A DNA stretch of 64,000 nucleotides from Dentipellis sp. KUC8613 (Eukaryota > Basidiomycota > Agaricomycetes > Russulales > Hericiaceae). The position numbers were made by a program, and so were the translations under genes. Below the pieces are notes generated by a model that saw only the letters and a list, made by a program, of their open reading frames with translations, was not told the DNA's origin and ran no database searches. Where the stretch lies: contig NSJX01000002.1 in assembly GCA_002286715.1 (NCBI GenBank), positions 482,396 to 546,395 on the forward strand, written 5' to 3'. The first letter of the stretch is position 1. Each line of letters starts with the position of its first letter. Positions 33,359-43,883 of the stretch are shown here, in pieces.

Positions 33359-35208
33359 ATGTCCGCTCTCTCTATCAATCAGAAACTTCTACTTCGCAGG
33401 GGCTCTCGCATCCAATCCGCCTTCCATGCATGGAGAGTTGCAGGATCTCCGCAAACTGCAGGATGGTTGGATCGGTTCGCTGTTGAACACGTATGTTGAC
33501 TCAAATAAAAAGCTCACACACCATTGCCCACCAACTGACATGATAGAATATTGGGTATTCAGGAAAATATGTACGAAGAGCTCATGCGCGTGAAGCATGC
33601 AGGCGAAACTGCCGTGCTGCACCCGATCGCATGGAGCCTCCATTATCGCCGGTCGACGTCCGAGCCCTCGTCCGATGACTGGATCTTCCTGGTCTCGGCA
33701 CAAGATCCCGATATTGTTGAGATGCTGGAGAACGAAGCGGTGCCTGTGCCTGATGGGACTGAAGACTTCGAAGAAGTTGATGAGGCGCCACAGGAGACGA
33801 GATGGTGGAAGTTCATGAGTACGTCTTGGTTTTCTCATCGATTTTCCTTGTCAATGAATTCCTTGAATCTAAAACCAACCGTCAAATTGAACCGTACTCT
33901 AGATATCGCACAAAACCCGGATGAAATTTCAGACCGCCTATATCCACGTTCTTCGCCCAGTTTGCATGGAGAGATTCAGCGCGGATCACCTACCATCGAC
34001 TTCCATCCTTCGTCAGTGACTCCGAGTATCGAATCTCCAGCTCCAACCAGCAACCACCTACAGACCGTATCCAGCGCGACTGTGGACGCCGAGCACAACG
34101 ACAAAAACCAAGGATCTGCTGTGTCAGGGATCAAGAAAGTGACTCTGATCCTTCCGCCTCGCCTGTTGCAGAACGAAAGGCCAGAGCTGGCTTCTGACGT
34201 GGTTAAAAAAAGAAAACGTGTCCGGAGTCCGTCCGAAGGTGCCTCTGACTGTGCTGTCGCGATCCTGGCGTCGAGACCCGAGCTTTCTCGTTTCAAACAT
34301 CGAAAGATTTCAGATACTGCGAGACGCAGTCAGAATCCTGTCAACCCGGGAAGAGGTGGACGGGTTGAAGGGCAGAGGCCCGACGGTCAGCGACGGCGGA
34401 CAATGTCAATAGGTCAACAGGTGAAGTGCTTACCATGTAGCTCGGCAATGAGTGCACAGAAGTCTGACATATGCCTCTCAGTGGTCCAAGAAACGGCCGT
34501 TCACGAAGGCAGAGCTGGATTTCATGACTGGGGCGGAGAAGGTGAAAGTGAGTCCAACTAGTTATCTCGTGAGCCACACTCGGTATAATCCTGAACTGAC
34601 TCACCTTGACTTAGCTCGCACCCTGCCAGCGGTGCGAAGCCATCTCGCGGGATTGTATCCCACAAGGCATCGGCAAAAGATGCGCTAACTGCGTCCGGAC
34701 GCGGCGAGCGTGCACATATGTGGCCAAGGGACGCTTTCTTGCCGACCCAAGCACTTACTGGGACATCTTGCTTCGAAATGCCGAACGACCGATCCCCGTG
34801 CTCCCTGCGGTTCCCTACTTATACCCACTGCACAAGGTCGACCAGACAGGCATCGACCACGGAGAGCTAATCAAGAAGTTGCGCCGACCGATCACTTGCG
34901 AAGATGCTGAGCGTCCGCTTGAAGAAGCTGAACTCCTCGGGCTTGCGTCGATTGGCGATAACATGGGCTCGGAAGTTGAAGAGGTCTCGGAAGCGACACT
35001 GGCGTCTCCCGTTCAAGTTTCCCGCGTCATTGTTCCATATAACGAACCGGTTCCGGAGGATATTACGCGGGCCATCGCTGCTATGAAGGACTTGTATCAG
35101 AAAGAGACTGCGGTTCTGCAGGGAGGGCCGGGAAGTGGATTGGCAGGGGCTATACAATCCTTGGTCACAGAATTTGCGACGCCAAGTGCACTCGGGTTTC
35201 TATCGTAG
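33359..35208 (+). CDS. Island family member E (shortest, reduced coiled coil)
   Basis: Exons 33359-33490, 33563-33818, 33903-34420, 34482-34547 and 34615-35208 give 521 aa. Exon 1: SINQKLLLRRGSRIQSAF. Exon 2: TAVLHPIAWSLHYRRST and TRWWKF. Exon 3 is the linker with KKRKRVRSPS. Exon 4: KRPFTKAELDFMTGAEKVK. Exon 5: CQRCEAISRDC and CANCVRTRRAC, then RPIPVLPAVPYLYPLHKVD and AERPLEEAELLGLA. The tail is short and Gly-rich, so the long helix of A-D is largely missing. Its 258 bp gap to D suggests tandem duplication. A P-type partner was not found beside it. Function unknown. Confidence 0.78.
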
Positions 35209-35946
35209 AAGGGCCTGGCATTGCTTCTTGTCTATTTTTTGGAGTTGATTGGATTCAACAAGGCGCATGTTATCATTCCATGGTGTAATACTTCACCTGT
35301 ATCAACTTTCTTGCTGGGCTTTCGTGTTAAGGACTGTCGTCGAAGAGAGGTCCTGTGGAGCCATGTATCAGCTGTAGCGCGCAAGTTGGAAAATGCATTG
35401 GCACTCACTGCTCTAAAGGGTTTGAGTGCATCTGTTTGAATGGCAAATACGACGACCAACACAACCCTACGTACACCCCATACAGGGCCATCTTCGCATT
35501 TGAATGCTACCATCAGGGCTGAAATGTCACTTCCGTGACGAGCTTCTGTCCGTTTAGATTCAATATTCTGCCAAGGATGCAATGTCGAGATAATAGCATA
35601 CCTCAATGGTCTGCTGACCGTGAAGCAGCGACTTAAGCAGCGACGCACAGACTTTGAAATCCATCAAGCACATTTGTCAGTGCATTGCAAAGCGTTAGAA
35701 CAAGCGCCCATACACGCTTGTCACTCAAGCTCGCCCATCTGACCTCACTGCGTGACTGCCACACCCGGCGTCATGCGCAGCGGCGCATGACGCCCATGCG
35801 AACTGAGGGAGTACGCAGATTCCACCCCTATCACAGCGAACATATGAAAGTCCGAGCTGCCGGCATGCGGAAGTCGCGATCGTATAAGTATATGGAAGCC
35901 AAGAGCGGAAGGAAAGGGATACGAATCCGCTTCTGCCTCCACCATA
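35209..35946. other. Intergenic, right edge of accessory island
   Basis: 738 bp without a convincing gene. TATAAGTATA at 35884-35893 is a good TATA-like element about 55 bp before the glycerol dehydrogenase start. Short minus-strand frames at 35232-35648 have no recognised features. Confidence 0.5.
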
Positions 35947-37245
35947 ATGCCCAACCGCGATGGAATCACGGAACGCGTGTTCCAGTCGCCGTCGAAGTAC
36001 GTGCAGGGCCCGAACGCGCTGAAGAACGCAGCGAAGCACCTCTCGCACCTGGGCCGCGCGCCGCTCCTGCTCTGCGACGATATCGTCTACGAAATCGGTA
36101 CGCACCAACCACACATCCTCGCTCCACGAGCTCAGTCTGTCATCACCACCGCCGCCCCACAGCCGGGAAAGAGCTCACCACGGCCCTCGAGCACGCCGAC
36201 TACAAGCTCACACGCGCCACCTTCAGCGGCGAAGCCACCACCACCGAAATCGCGCGCCTCGTCGCGTCCGCACGCAGCGCGTCCCCGCCCGCCGACTTCG
36301 TGCTCGCGCTCGGCGGGGGCAAGACGCTCGACACCGGCAAGGCCGTCGCAGCCGAGCTCGGCGTGCCGGTCGCGGTGGTGCCCACAACCGCGTCGACGGA
36401 CGCGCCGTGCTCCGCGATCACGGTGCTGTACACGCCCGAGGGGCAGTTCGCCGGGGGGCTCGTGCACGCGCGCAACCCCGCGCTCGTGCTCGTCGACACG
36501 GGCGTCGTCGCGCGCGCGCCGCCGCGCTTCCTGTCCGCGGGCATCGGCGACGCGCTCGCGACGCACGTCGAGGCGCGCGGGATCCGCAACACGCCGAATT
36601 TTGGCGGCGGGCTGCCGACGGAGGTGTCCGGGGCGATTGGCGCGCGGTGCGAGGAGATTTTGTTTAAGTATGGGAGGCAGGCAGTGCTTGCGAATAAGGC
36701 GGGCGCGGTCACGCCCGCGCTGGAGAAGGTCGTGGAGGCGAATACGCTGCTGTCGGGGCTGGGGTTCGAGTCGGGCGGTGTGGCGGCGGCGCATTCGGTG
36801 AGTGTGGCTTGGGAACATCAGTGCTGTTATTGAAGACGGAGCCAGATTCATGACGGCCTTACTGCACTGGACAACCATGCCCTGCACAGCAAGCTGCATG
36901 GCGAAAAAGGTGACTGCAGATGTTATTCAGTACTAGACGTGTGTTTACCGACACATCGCAGTCGCGTTCGGAATCATCGGCCAGCTCATCCTCGACGGCG
37001 CCCCGACCTCCGAGCTCGATCGCTACATCGGCCTCATGCACTCTGTGGACCTGCCCGTCACCTTCGCAGACCTTGGAGTACCAGACATATCTGACGACGA
37101 TATCCGGATCGTGGCGAAAGCAGCTTGCGCACCGATGGCGGTGATTTGGTCGATGGATAGCCATATTTCGGAGGAGATTGTCTTTCATTCGATCAAGGGC
37201 GCGGATGCAGCAGGGAGGGACTATTTGGCTAGGCTGCAGAAGTAA
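35947..37245 (+). CDS. gldA: Glycerol dehydrogenase-like iron-containing alcohol dehydrogenase
   Basis: Exons 35947-36097, 36163-36797, 36846-36909 and 36962-37245 close to 377 aa. Begins MPNRDGITERVFQSPSKYVQ. NAD site: VLALGGGKTLDTGKAVA. VPTTASTDAPCSAITVLY is a hallmark of bacterial-type GldA. The metal ligands are visible as the Asp of GIGDALATH and the His residues of AAAHSIHDGLT and LHGEKVAFG; these ligands are Asp/His/His in known GldA. Catalyses NAD-linked oxidation of glycerol to dihydroxyacetone, in the cytosol (no targeting signal). The usual ALATW is ALATH here. The bacterial-like family suggests old transfer into fungi, but four exons and normal core codon use argue that it is long settled. 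Confidence 0.9.
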
Positions 37246-37625
37246 GATTTGAAGTGTATAGACATTCACATATTCGGGGCAGAGTGCAAGGGCGACATCC
37301 ATACGCCGTCCATCCGACCTGGAATGTCTGAATTGTCGTCAGCGAAATTCGACATCTTGATAGGGCACGCACCTTCTCCGCTCCTTTCGGAACCATGGAA
37401 TACTGGATGTACGATCCCTCAAGATGAGCGTAGACTAAACCGGGATTTCTGAATTGTTGTCGAAGTGGTGAGATATTGCTACAGTGTCTAGAGTGTGGCG
37501 AAACAGAATTGTGGTGCGGTATGATTTACAAGGGCGTCCTCGGGCCCATCATGGTATCGCTTGCTCTTGCGTATATGGCCTAGCATCCACCGCGGTCGAT
37601 CATGGTGGCACTATCTTCATCTTCA
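37246..37625. other. Convergent intergenic region, no gene seen
   Basis: 380 bp between two 3' ends; nothing coding-like. Confidence 0.55.
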
Positions 37626-38903
37626 TCACAGCTCACCCACACCCTCCGCAGGCAACTGATGGATATCCCCATACCGGGCCAAGCGCAGCAAGTCATTGCG
37701 AATCAAGAAGTCCTCCGAGTCCGCGAACTTGCCCGGCTGCACGAGCGACACGTCCGGGATGAGCGTGAGGAGCACCTCGTCGAGATACTCGCCAATGCCC
37801 TGGTCGTAGAGAACTTGTGCGATGGCCGCGTGCGCGCGAATGAAGCGGGGATCGGGGAGTGGGATGCCTGTGCCGGAGAGGTCGGTGAACTCGACGGGCG
37901 TGTCGCCGCGCAGGTCGAGTACAATGGGGTCTGTGACGGAGAGGCGTCTGACTTGGTAGCAGTCGGGGCCCTGTCGGCCGCATGAGTTTGATTGATACGT
38001 GCAAGTGAGGAGAGAACAAAAAAATCCTTACAGTCTCTTTGAAGAACCACTCGAAGTTGTTGTACATGCGGCGCACACTAAGCTCGAGCGTGACCCCGTT
38101 ATCTGGCTCGTCGATGTGTTGTTGCCAGTCTGGATCCGTCGTCAGCTCCACCGGAATATCTGCGTAGTAGTGCAGTATGCCCCAGGTAATGAACTCTGAA
38201 TTTGAAGTCTGGATAGTGATGTCATTGGCGATGAGCAGTGAAGGGCATGGAGTGCTGCCTACCGCAGAGCCCTCTTCTGTGGGCAGGTCCTCGTTTGTGC
38301 GTTTCAGGATGTGTGTGGGTTCGGCGCGCAGCCGCAGTTTGGGCCCGACAACGACGCAACGGCCCCCGTCGCGAGCGCGGACCTACATCATGGCAAAGAT
38401 GACACCACGGTGCACGACGAGACTATAATCTACTCACCTTGTCACTAAACGTCTTTAGTCTCAATTGCGTAGCCACGTCCAAATCTTCCTCCTCCGACGG
38501 AGTGGAAAGCGAGCTGAAGTCTGGCTCATCCAGCTTGTGCGCACACTTCACTGTACGGTTCATGAGTCTCAGTCCCACCTCTACCAAGTTTGCACTCACA
38601 TGGCATCAACAGAAACCACAACCAGTCGCTCGCCAGGTCCGCACACGCCGCATCGCTCGCCGCAGCCGCCACCGCACACGCGACGTATCTGCGCCCGCGC
38701 TCGCACGGCGCGAAGCGGAGCATCGCCGCGAGCAGCCGTCCCGCGCGGAAGTGCGTATCCGGGATGACCGTCTGCGCCTCCGCCAGGCGCGCCAGCCGTG
38801 CGTGCGCCTGCGCCTCGTAGTCGATGGTGGGCACATTGCTATCGTCGAAGAGCGCAGCAATGCGGGCGCTGGACCCGCTGCTGTCGAGGACTCGTGGAGG
38901 CAT
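37626..38903 (-). CDS. Fungal HNH_2-type endonuclease-domain protein
   Basis: Start MPPRVLDSSGSSARIAALF at 38903, stop TGA at 37626-37628, about five exons. The N-terminal part is a helical region (YEAQAHARLARLAEAQTVIP, RGRRYVACAVAAAASD). The domain itself runs FSDKVRARDGGRCVVVG, WGILHYYADIPVEL, NGVTLELSVRRMYNNFEWFF and ends GIPLPDPRFIRAHAAIAQVL. This is the layout of a large Agaricomycete family annotated as HNH_2 (PF13391). In most members His residues follow the RDG-x-RC element (HIIP-like) and sit in the NGxxLxxxxH strand. Here the latter position reads SVRRMY, so nuclease activity is doubtful. A biological role is not established for these proteins. Confidence 0.7.
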
Positions 38904-39101
38904 TGCGACTGTGTTGCGAGGCTTCACTTACATAGGGGCGGGCTATGGGCTGTGGGCTCGACTGCAAGTCATGGTCCAGGTTCCCTTGGCCCTTGCCGGG
39001 TCTCTACGAATACGTCGCGTATGCTGCGCCAGAGTGCAGGCGCGCCGAGAGACCCGGGACACCTCGCCGGTCGTGGTCCGCGCCAGCGCGGGCCTCAGCA
39101 C

Positions 39102-39184
39102 GGCGGGCTAGCGTAATGGTTAACGCGCTAGTTTCCGGTGGTTTGGCTAGCTAGAGACTCTGGGTTCGAGTCCCAGGCTCGTCG
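39102..39184 (+). tRNA. tRNA-Arg(CCG) with a short intron
   Basis: Acceptor stem GGCGGGC pairs with GCTCGTC (two wobbles). D arm GCGTAATGGTTAACGC. Anticodon stem CTAGT/GCTAG, with loop TTCCGG carrying anticodon CCG, interrupted after position 37 by about 10 nt (TGGTTTGGCT). Variable loop AGACT. T arm CTGGG-TTCGAGT-CCCAG. A Pol III terminator TTTTT lies about 11 bp downstream. The D-arm sequence (GCGTAATGGTTAACGCG) is typical of fungal tRNA-Arg. The exact intron ends could shift by a base or two. Confidence 0.8.
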
Positions 39185-39683
39185 ACGAAGTTCTTATTTT
39201 TCTACGATGGAAAAGATGCTAGCGCGAAGGGCGGGAAGGCAGAGCGAGCGTCGTGTTTTCGACCTCAATACATCTGCGGTGAGCGGGGGTCTAGCTCGGA
39301 TACAGCCAGGAACTTGGATCTCCGTCGGCCAAGTCCGAATATTTAAATGAACGTTTAACAAAAGAACCCCTCTGCCTGAGCAGTACGCCGTAGCTCCATC
39401 GTATATGCAGCATTGTTCTCGTATAATTATCTGTTTTATCCTAGTCAATTGCAAGACACGAAAGCAGTTGCTTGAGGTGCGCAAAAGAGGCGTATCACAC
39501 TGCGCCTATTACATAATCCAAGGGCTGGATTGGGAATGGGACAATCGACTCGAGTTCAAGTTCGCCGTTGTTCACGTCCAGCTCTGAAGACGGCTCTTTC
39601 GACGAGCCAGCGCGTTCGACTCTTCTCCCCCAGCCTCCAGATATCCGCAAAGTAGCCAGCAAAGCAAACGCAACACACCTACG
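39185..39683. other. Intergenic between tRNA-Arg and RAE1
   Basis: 499 bp with no gene; includes the Pol III terminator after the tRNA and the RAE1 upstream region. Confidence 0.55.
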
Positions 39684-41237
39684 ATGGCGTTCTTCGGCTC
39701 GACGTCGACGTCGAACGTAAGCCCTGCAGAAAAGGACGTCGAGGTCGCCGACCCGCCGCCGGACTCGATCTCGTCGCTCGCGTTCTCGCCCGTCGCGGAC
39801 TACCTCGCCGTCGGGAGCTGGGACAACAATGTGCGTACACCCCACGCGTGCTCTCTCTCTCTCTCTCTCTCGAGGCGTGTGCACGAGCTGACTGGCGCCT
39901 GGGTTTTTGCCGGCGTGTGGCGCGCTGCTGCAGGTGCGCGTGTACGAGGTGGGCCCGGGCGGGCAGACGCAGGGGAAGGCGATGTACAGCCACCAGGGCC
40001 CCGTGCTGAGCGTCTGCTGGAACAAGGTGCGCCCCGCCGCCCTGATCCGCGCCGCCTTCATGCTGCGACTGACACGCCACCCCCCGCGCAGGAAGGAAAT
40101 AAGATCATCTCGGGCGGCGCGGACAACGCGGCGCGCCTGTTCGACGTCGGCACGGGCCAGTCGCAGCAGGTCGCGCAGCACGACGCGCCCGTGCGCTGCG
40201 TCAAGTGGATCGAGACGCCCCAGGGCGGCATCCTCGCGACGGGCAGCTGGGACAAGACGCTGAAGGTATGCGTCTGATCGTGTTACTGCGCTGGTGCTGG
40301 GGCTGACGCGCTGTAGTACTGGGACCTGCGCTCGCCGAACCCGATCTCGACTGTGCAGCTGCCCGAGCGCTGCTACACGATGGACGTCGCGTACCCGCTG
40401 CTCGTCGTCGGCACGGCGGAGAGGCACATCCAGATCTTCAACCTCACGAACCCGACCACTCCGTACAAGGTGCGTGTGTTGGCTGTGTGCTGGGTGCGTC
40501 GATGCGGGTGCTGAGCGCGGTGTGCAGACAATGATGTCGCCGCTGAAGTGGCAGACGCGCGTCGTGTCGTGTTTCCCGACGAGCAACGGGTTCGCGGTCG
40601 GCAGTGTCGAGGGCCGCGTCGCCATCCAGTATGTTCCCTTCTGCACCTTTCACATGCTTGCATCTCCAACCACGATTTCGACAGATATGTAGATGAAAAG
40701 GACTCTCAGTGCGCCACTTCTCTTTCGTGTCTCACGTTGTCAACTGACTGACGCGCGGGCACCGCAGGAACAACTTCTCTTTCAAGTGCCATCGCCGCGA
40801 TCAGGCGCCCAACACGAAAGACCAGTCGCTCGTATACGCCGTGAACGACATCGCGTTCCACCCCGTGCACGGCACGTTCTCCACCTGCGGTCCGTCCCCA
40901 TGTCCCCTCCCTCTCCTTCCCTCTACTCACACATCACCTTTACCACAGGCTCCGACGGCACCATCAACTTCTGGGACAAGGACGCGCGCACGCGCCTGAA
41001 GAGTACGTCTTTTCCTTCCATCATGCGTCCGCGCCCCCCTGACGGGCCGCAGCGTTCGACATGGCCCCGGGCCCCGTGACGGCGAGCACGTTCAACCGCA
41101 ACGGGACGATCTTCGCGTACTCGGTGTCGTACGACTGGTCGAAGGGCCACTCGGGCATGACGCCCGGCCACCCGAACAAGGTCATGCTGCATGCGGTCAA
41201 GGACGAGGAGGTGAAGAAGCGCTCGCAGAAACGGTGA
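39684..41237 (+). CDS. GLE2: mRNA export factor RAE1/GLE2 (WD40)
   Basis: Starts [11 protein letters not shown] and ends VKKRSQKR at 41235-41237, about eight exons. WD repeats appear in order: [58 protein letters not shown] with [51 protein letters not shown], and FSFKCHR with [19 protein letters not shown]. The C-terminus ([19 protein letters not shown]) is diagnostic of Rae1/Gle2. It is a seven-bladed propeller that binds the GLEBS motif of Nup98/Nup116 at nuclear pores and takes part in mRNA export. Intron 1 contains a (CT)n run at about 39851-39871. Confidence 0.93.
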
Positions 41238-41815
41238 GCGGGGGCCGGCGTGCGGTGGAGGTGGTGGGTGTTCGGCGGGAGGATGGGGATACTTATGTGT
41301 TGGCTATGATGTTTCGAGCCGCCGAGCCGTTGCTTTTTTGTGCATTGTATCTATACGTACGTTGTGATTTGTGGTCTGTGATTAGTGTCGCGATTGAACA
41401 TGCTTGTTTCGTTCTGTACGCGTACGTCTTGTCTTCTCTCCGCGCGACGCCCTGAAAGTTCGACCTCACGAGTGCACGCAACAACACAACACAACGCTTC
41501 CTCACAATTCAAACACGCAAAGTGAACAGTAGTATGAACACATCGTACGAGCGGTACCGGTCATTAGTATCCGTATAATTAAATGTGTGAGCACAAATTA
41601 AACATAAATCTCCACGCATCCCCCCCCTCCCTCCCTCGCGTTCATTCCTGCTTTTAGTCTTCGTCGTCTTCTAGTCTGGGCCGGCGCCGTCCCCGCGTAC
41701 ACATGAGTCGTGATGGCATCCTCTCCCCTCTCCCCTACACAACAATCTCCTCTCCAGCACATAAGTACATCCCTTAAACATACTCACAGACAGCTAGCCC
41801 CTCACGGCTCACGAC
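41238..41815. other. Convergent intergenic region, no gene seen
   Basis: 578 bp between RAE1 and ERG3 3' ends; AT-richer with poly-T and C-rich tracts. Confidence 0.55.
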
Positions 41816-43145
41816 TCACGACGCCTTGCCGAGCTTCGCCTTCTCCTTCTCCCGGCGCTCCGCCTCGGCGGCCTTGACCGCGAGCAGCGGGTCGAGCTCG
41901 GACGCGGGCTGGCGGTACGAGCCGCCCCAGCGGTCCGCCCACGTGAAGTACTATTTACGAGCGTGGCGCGTGAGATTTCGGTGTCACAGGGCAGGAGGAG
42001 AAGGGGAGAAGGGGAAATGGGAGAAGGGGGAAGAAGCGCACCTGGCCGTAGTTCACGGTGTAGTAGAGGTGGTGCAGCGTGTGGTGCGCCGGGCCGTTGA
42101 TGATGGTCTCGAGCGGGTGCCCCGTGATCATGTCCGAGTCGTGGATCTGCCCACGCGGGGGTCCGAGTCAGGTGTCGCATCCAAAATAGGGAAGAAGGGA
42201 GAGAGGGGGACGTACGAGGATACTCCAGCAGTTGACGAAGACGAAGAGGCCGAGGTAGAGCCAGCGCTGCAGCGGGAAGAGGAAGATGAAGAGGTGGTAC
42301 GGGACCGACTGCAGGTAGCCGTCGACGAAGTGGAACGCGTGCGACGCGAAGGGCGTCGGGACTACGGGGTCACGTGAGTCGCGGGTCGTGGGATGAGAGA
42401 AAGAGAACGCGTGGGTGTGGGAGGATGGGAGGGAAGAGGCTTACCGAGCCACTTGTGGTGCGGCTTGTGGATGTGCTTGTACACGAGCGGGTGGTGCAGC
42501 AGGCGGTGGACCCAGTAGATCGCGTAGTCTGTGAAGAGGAGGAAGCTACGCGACGCGTCAGTCGAGCGAACGGGAGGTGAAGACGCGCGGGGAAGGTACG
42601 CACAAAGGTACCGAGAAAATGAGGTAGGCGATGCCGTATTCGGATACGTCGGAGTAGAGCTTTGAATGGCCTCGGACCTCCGCTTCGAACCAGGGCAGCG
42701 TGAGGAGCGTGATGCCGGGGAACGCGCGCAGGCTGGACTGGATCTCGAGCTTGACCTGGTTTTTGAGGAACCGCGGGTGCTTCATCATCTCGTGGTTGAA
42801 GATGAACGTGTACGAGAGCCACGCGAAGGAGAAGTAGAGCACGTAGATGCCCGCGAGGGTGATTGCGGAGAGCGAGAGGAGCTGCCGGGGGATGTAGTCG
42901 CGTGGCCAGGCGGAGATGGCGTGGGCGGCGGGGACCGTGGCATTCAGATGCGGGAGCGGTGGGTGTGGGAGATAGGAGACGAATTGATTCCAAGTCGAGG
43001 AGGGGGCGACGTAGGGGACGAATGAGGAGGCATTGGCGGCGGCCTTGGAGAGGGCGGGGACGCCACCGAAGGCGTCGAGGGGGACGATGCGTGCCCAGGC
43101 GGCGTCGAGGAGGTATTCGTCGAAGAGGTCGAGTACGATGTCCAT
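41816..43145 (-). CDS. ERG3: C-5 sterol desaturase (ERG3)
   Basis: Begins [17 protein letters not shown] at 43145 and ends [11 protein letters not shown] at 41816-41818; about five exons. The N-terminal domain has a membrane anchor ([20 protein letters not shown]). The fatty-acid-hydroxylase core has three histidine boxes: HRLLHH, HKPHH and HTLHH, which hold the di-iron centre. Between them, [20 protein letters not shown] and [13 protein letters not shown] are typical of ERG3. The enzyme introduces the C-5(6) double bond of ergosterol in the ER, using O2 and cytochrome b5. A single copy is seen here. Loss of this step in other fungi changes azole response, which is family knowledge only. Confidence 0.92.
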
Positions 43146-43883
43146 TGATGCAGCAGACGAGGGCGACGAGTTGTCAGAGGCGAGGCCCGGACTCGTTTTA
43201 TTGCAACGCTCACAGACGAAAATCACACCACTTGAATTTCTTGTCAGGCAGAATGAGTAATCAGATAAGATCTCCCCACGCCCAGCCACCTCTCGGTCCG
43301 TCCAGCACCGCGGCCTTGTCCTCCATCGACCCCCGCCTCAACCGTCGTAACACGACCACACCCCACCAGCAGACAAACGTTTTAGCTTTTCGTTCTTGTT
43401 AACGTACGACTCCGATCGAAGCACAAGCCTGGGCGTCGTTCCTTGGCTCCATCGTCTCTGATCTGCGTAATTGCCATTCTAGATCTGTTATTCATGATCC
43501 ACCACCGCCAGGGCCTCATGGCATGCCGCCCAGCTGTGGGCCTTTGCTAGCTCTCATCTCATCTCTTATAGCGGGCCCTGGATAAATTCACTTGGAAGGA
43601 CCCTGCAGCAATGGTGACGATCATCAGCACGTGCTGCAATGCATACTTTCGCAGTCGCAAGGCTGCACAGTGCACAGGTAAATCCTCGCGGCCTCTAGCG
43701 GCGTCGTTGGCAGGGCGTCAATCAGATTTCGACCATCCCATGGACCCTGCATAAGTACAGGTATAAGAACCCGCCGGCGGCGGTCGTGCTTGGTCAAGGC
43801 TGGTCCCTTCCCTCACGCCCCCGTTATTCTGCCTCGAAGGCATTTGCTTCATTTTACTCGCCGCCCGACGCCCTGCACGCACC
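43146..43883. other. Promoter region of protease 1 and of ERG3
   Basis: 738 bp between divergent genes. ATAAGTACAGGTATAAGAAC (43752-43771) gives TATA-like sequence about 110 bp before the protease start. No gene seen. Confidence 0.5.

Noticed and set aside
13242..35208. Island as a mating-type locus
   Set aside because: No homeodomain pair, pheromone precursor or STE3-type receptor was seen; the membrane protein at 25858-27714 is PTH11-like, not STE3.
13242..35208. Island as a transposon cluster
   Set aside because: No transposase, reverse transcriptase, terminal repeats or target duplications found; the conserved five-exon structure argues for ordinary genes.
36132..36899. 255-codon frame opposite the glycerol dehydrogenase
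   Set aside because: Mirror of GC3-biased codons on the coding strand; Arg/His-rich with no motif.
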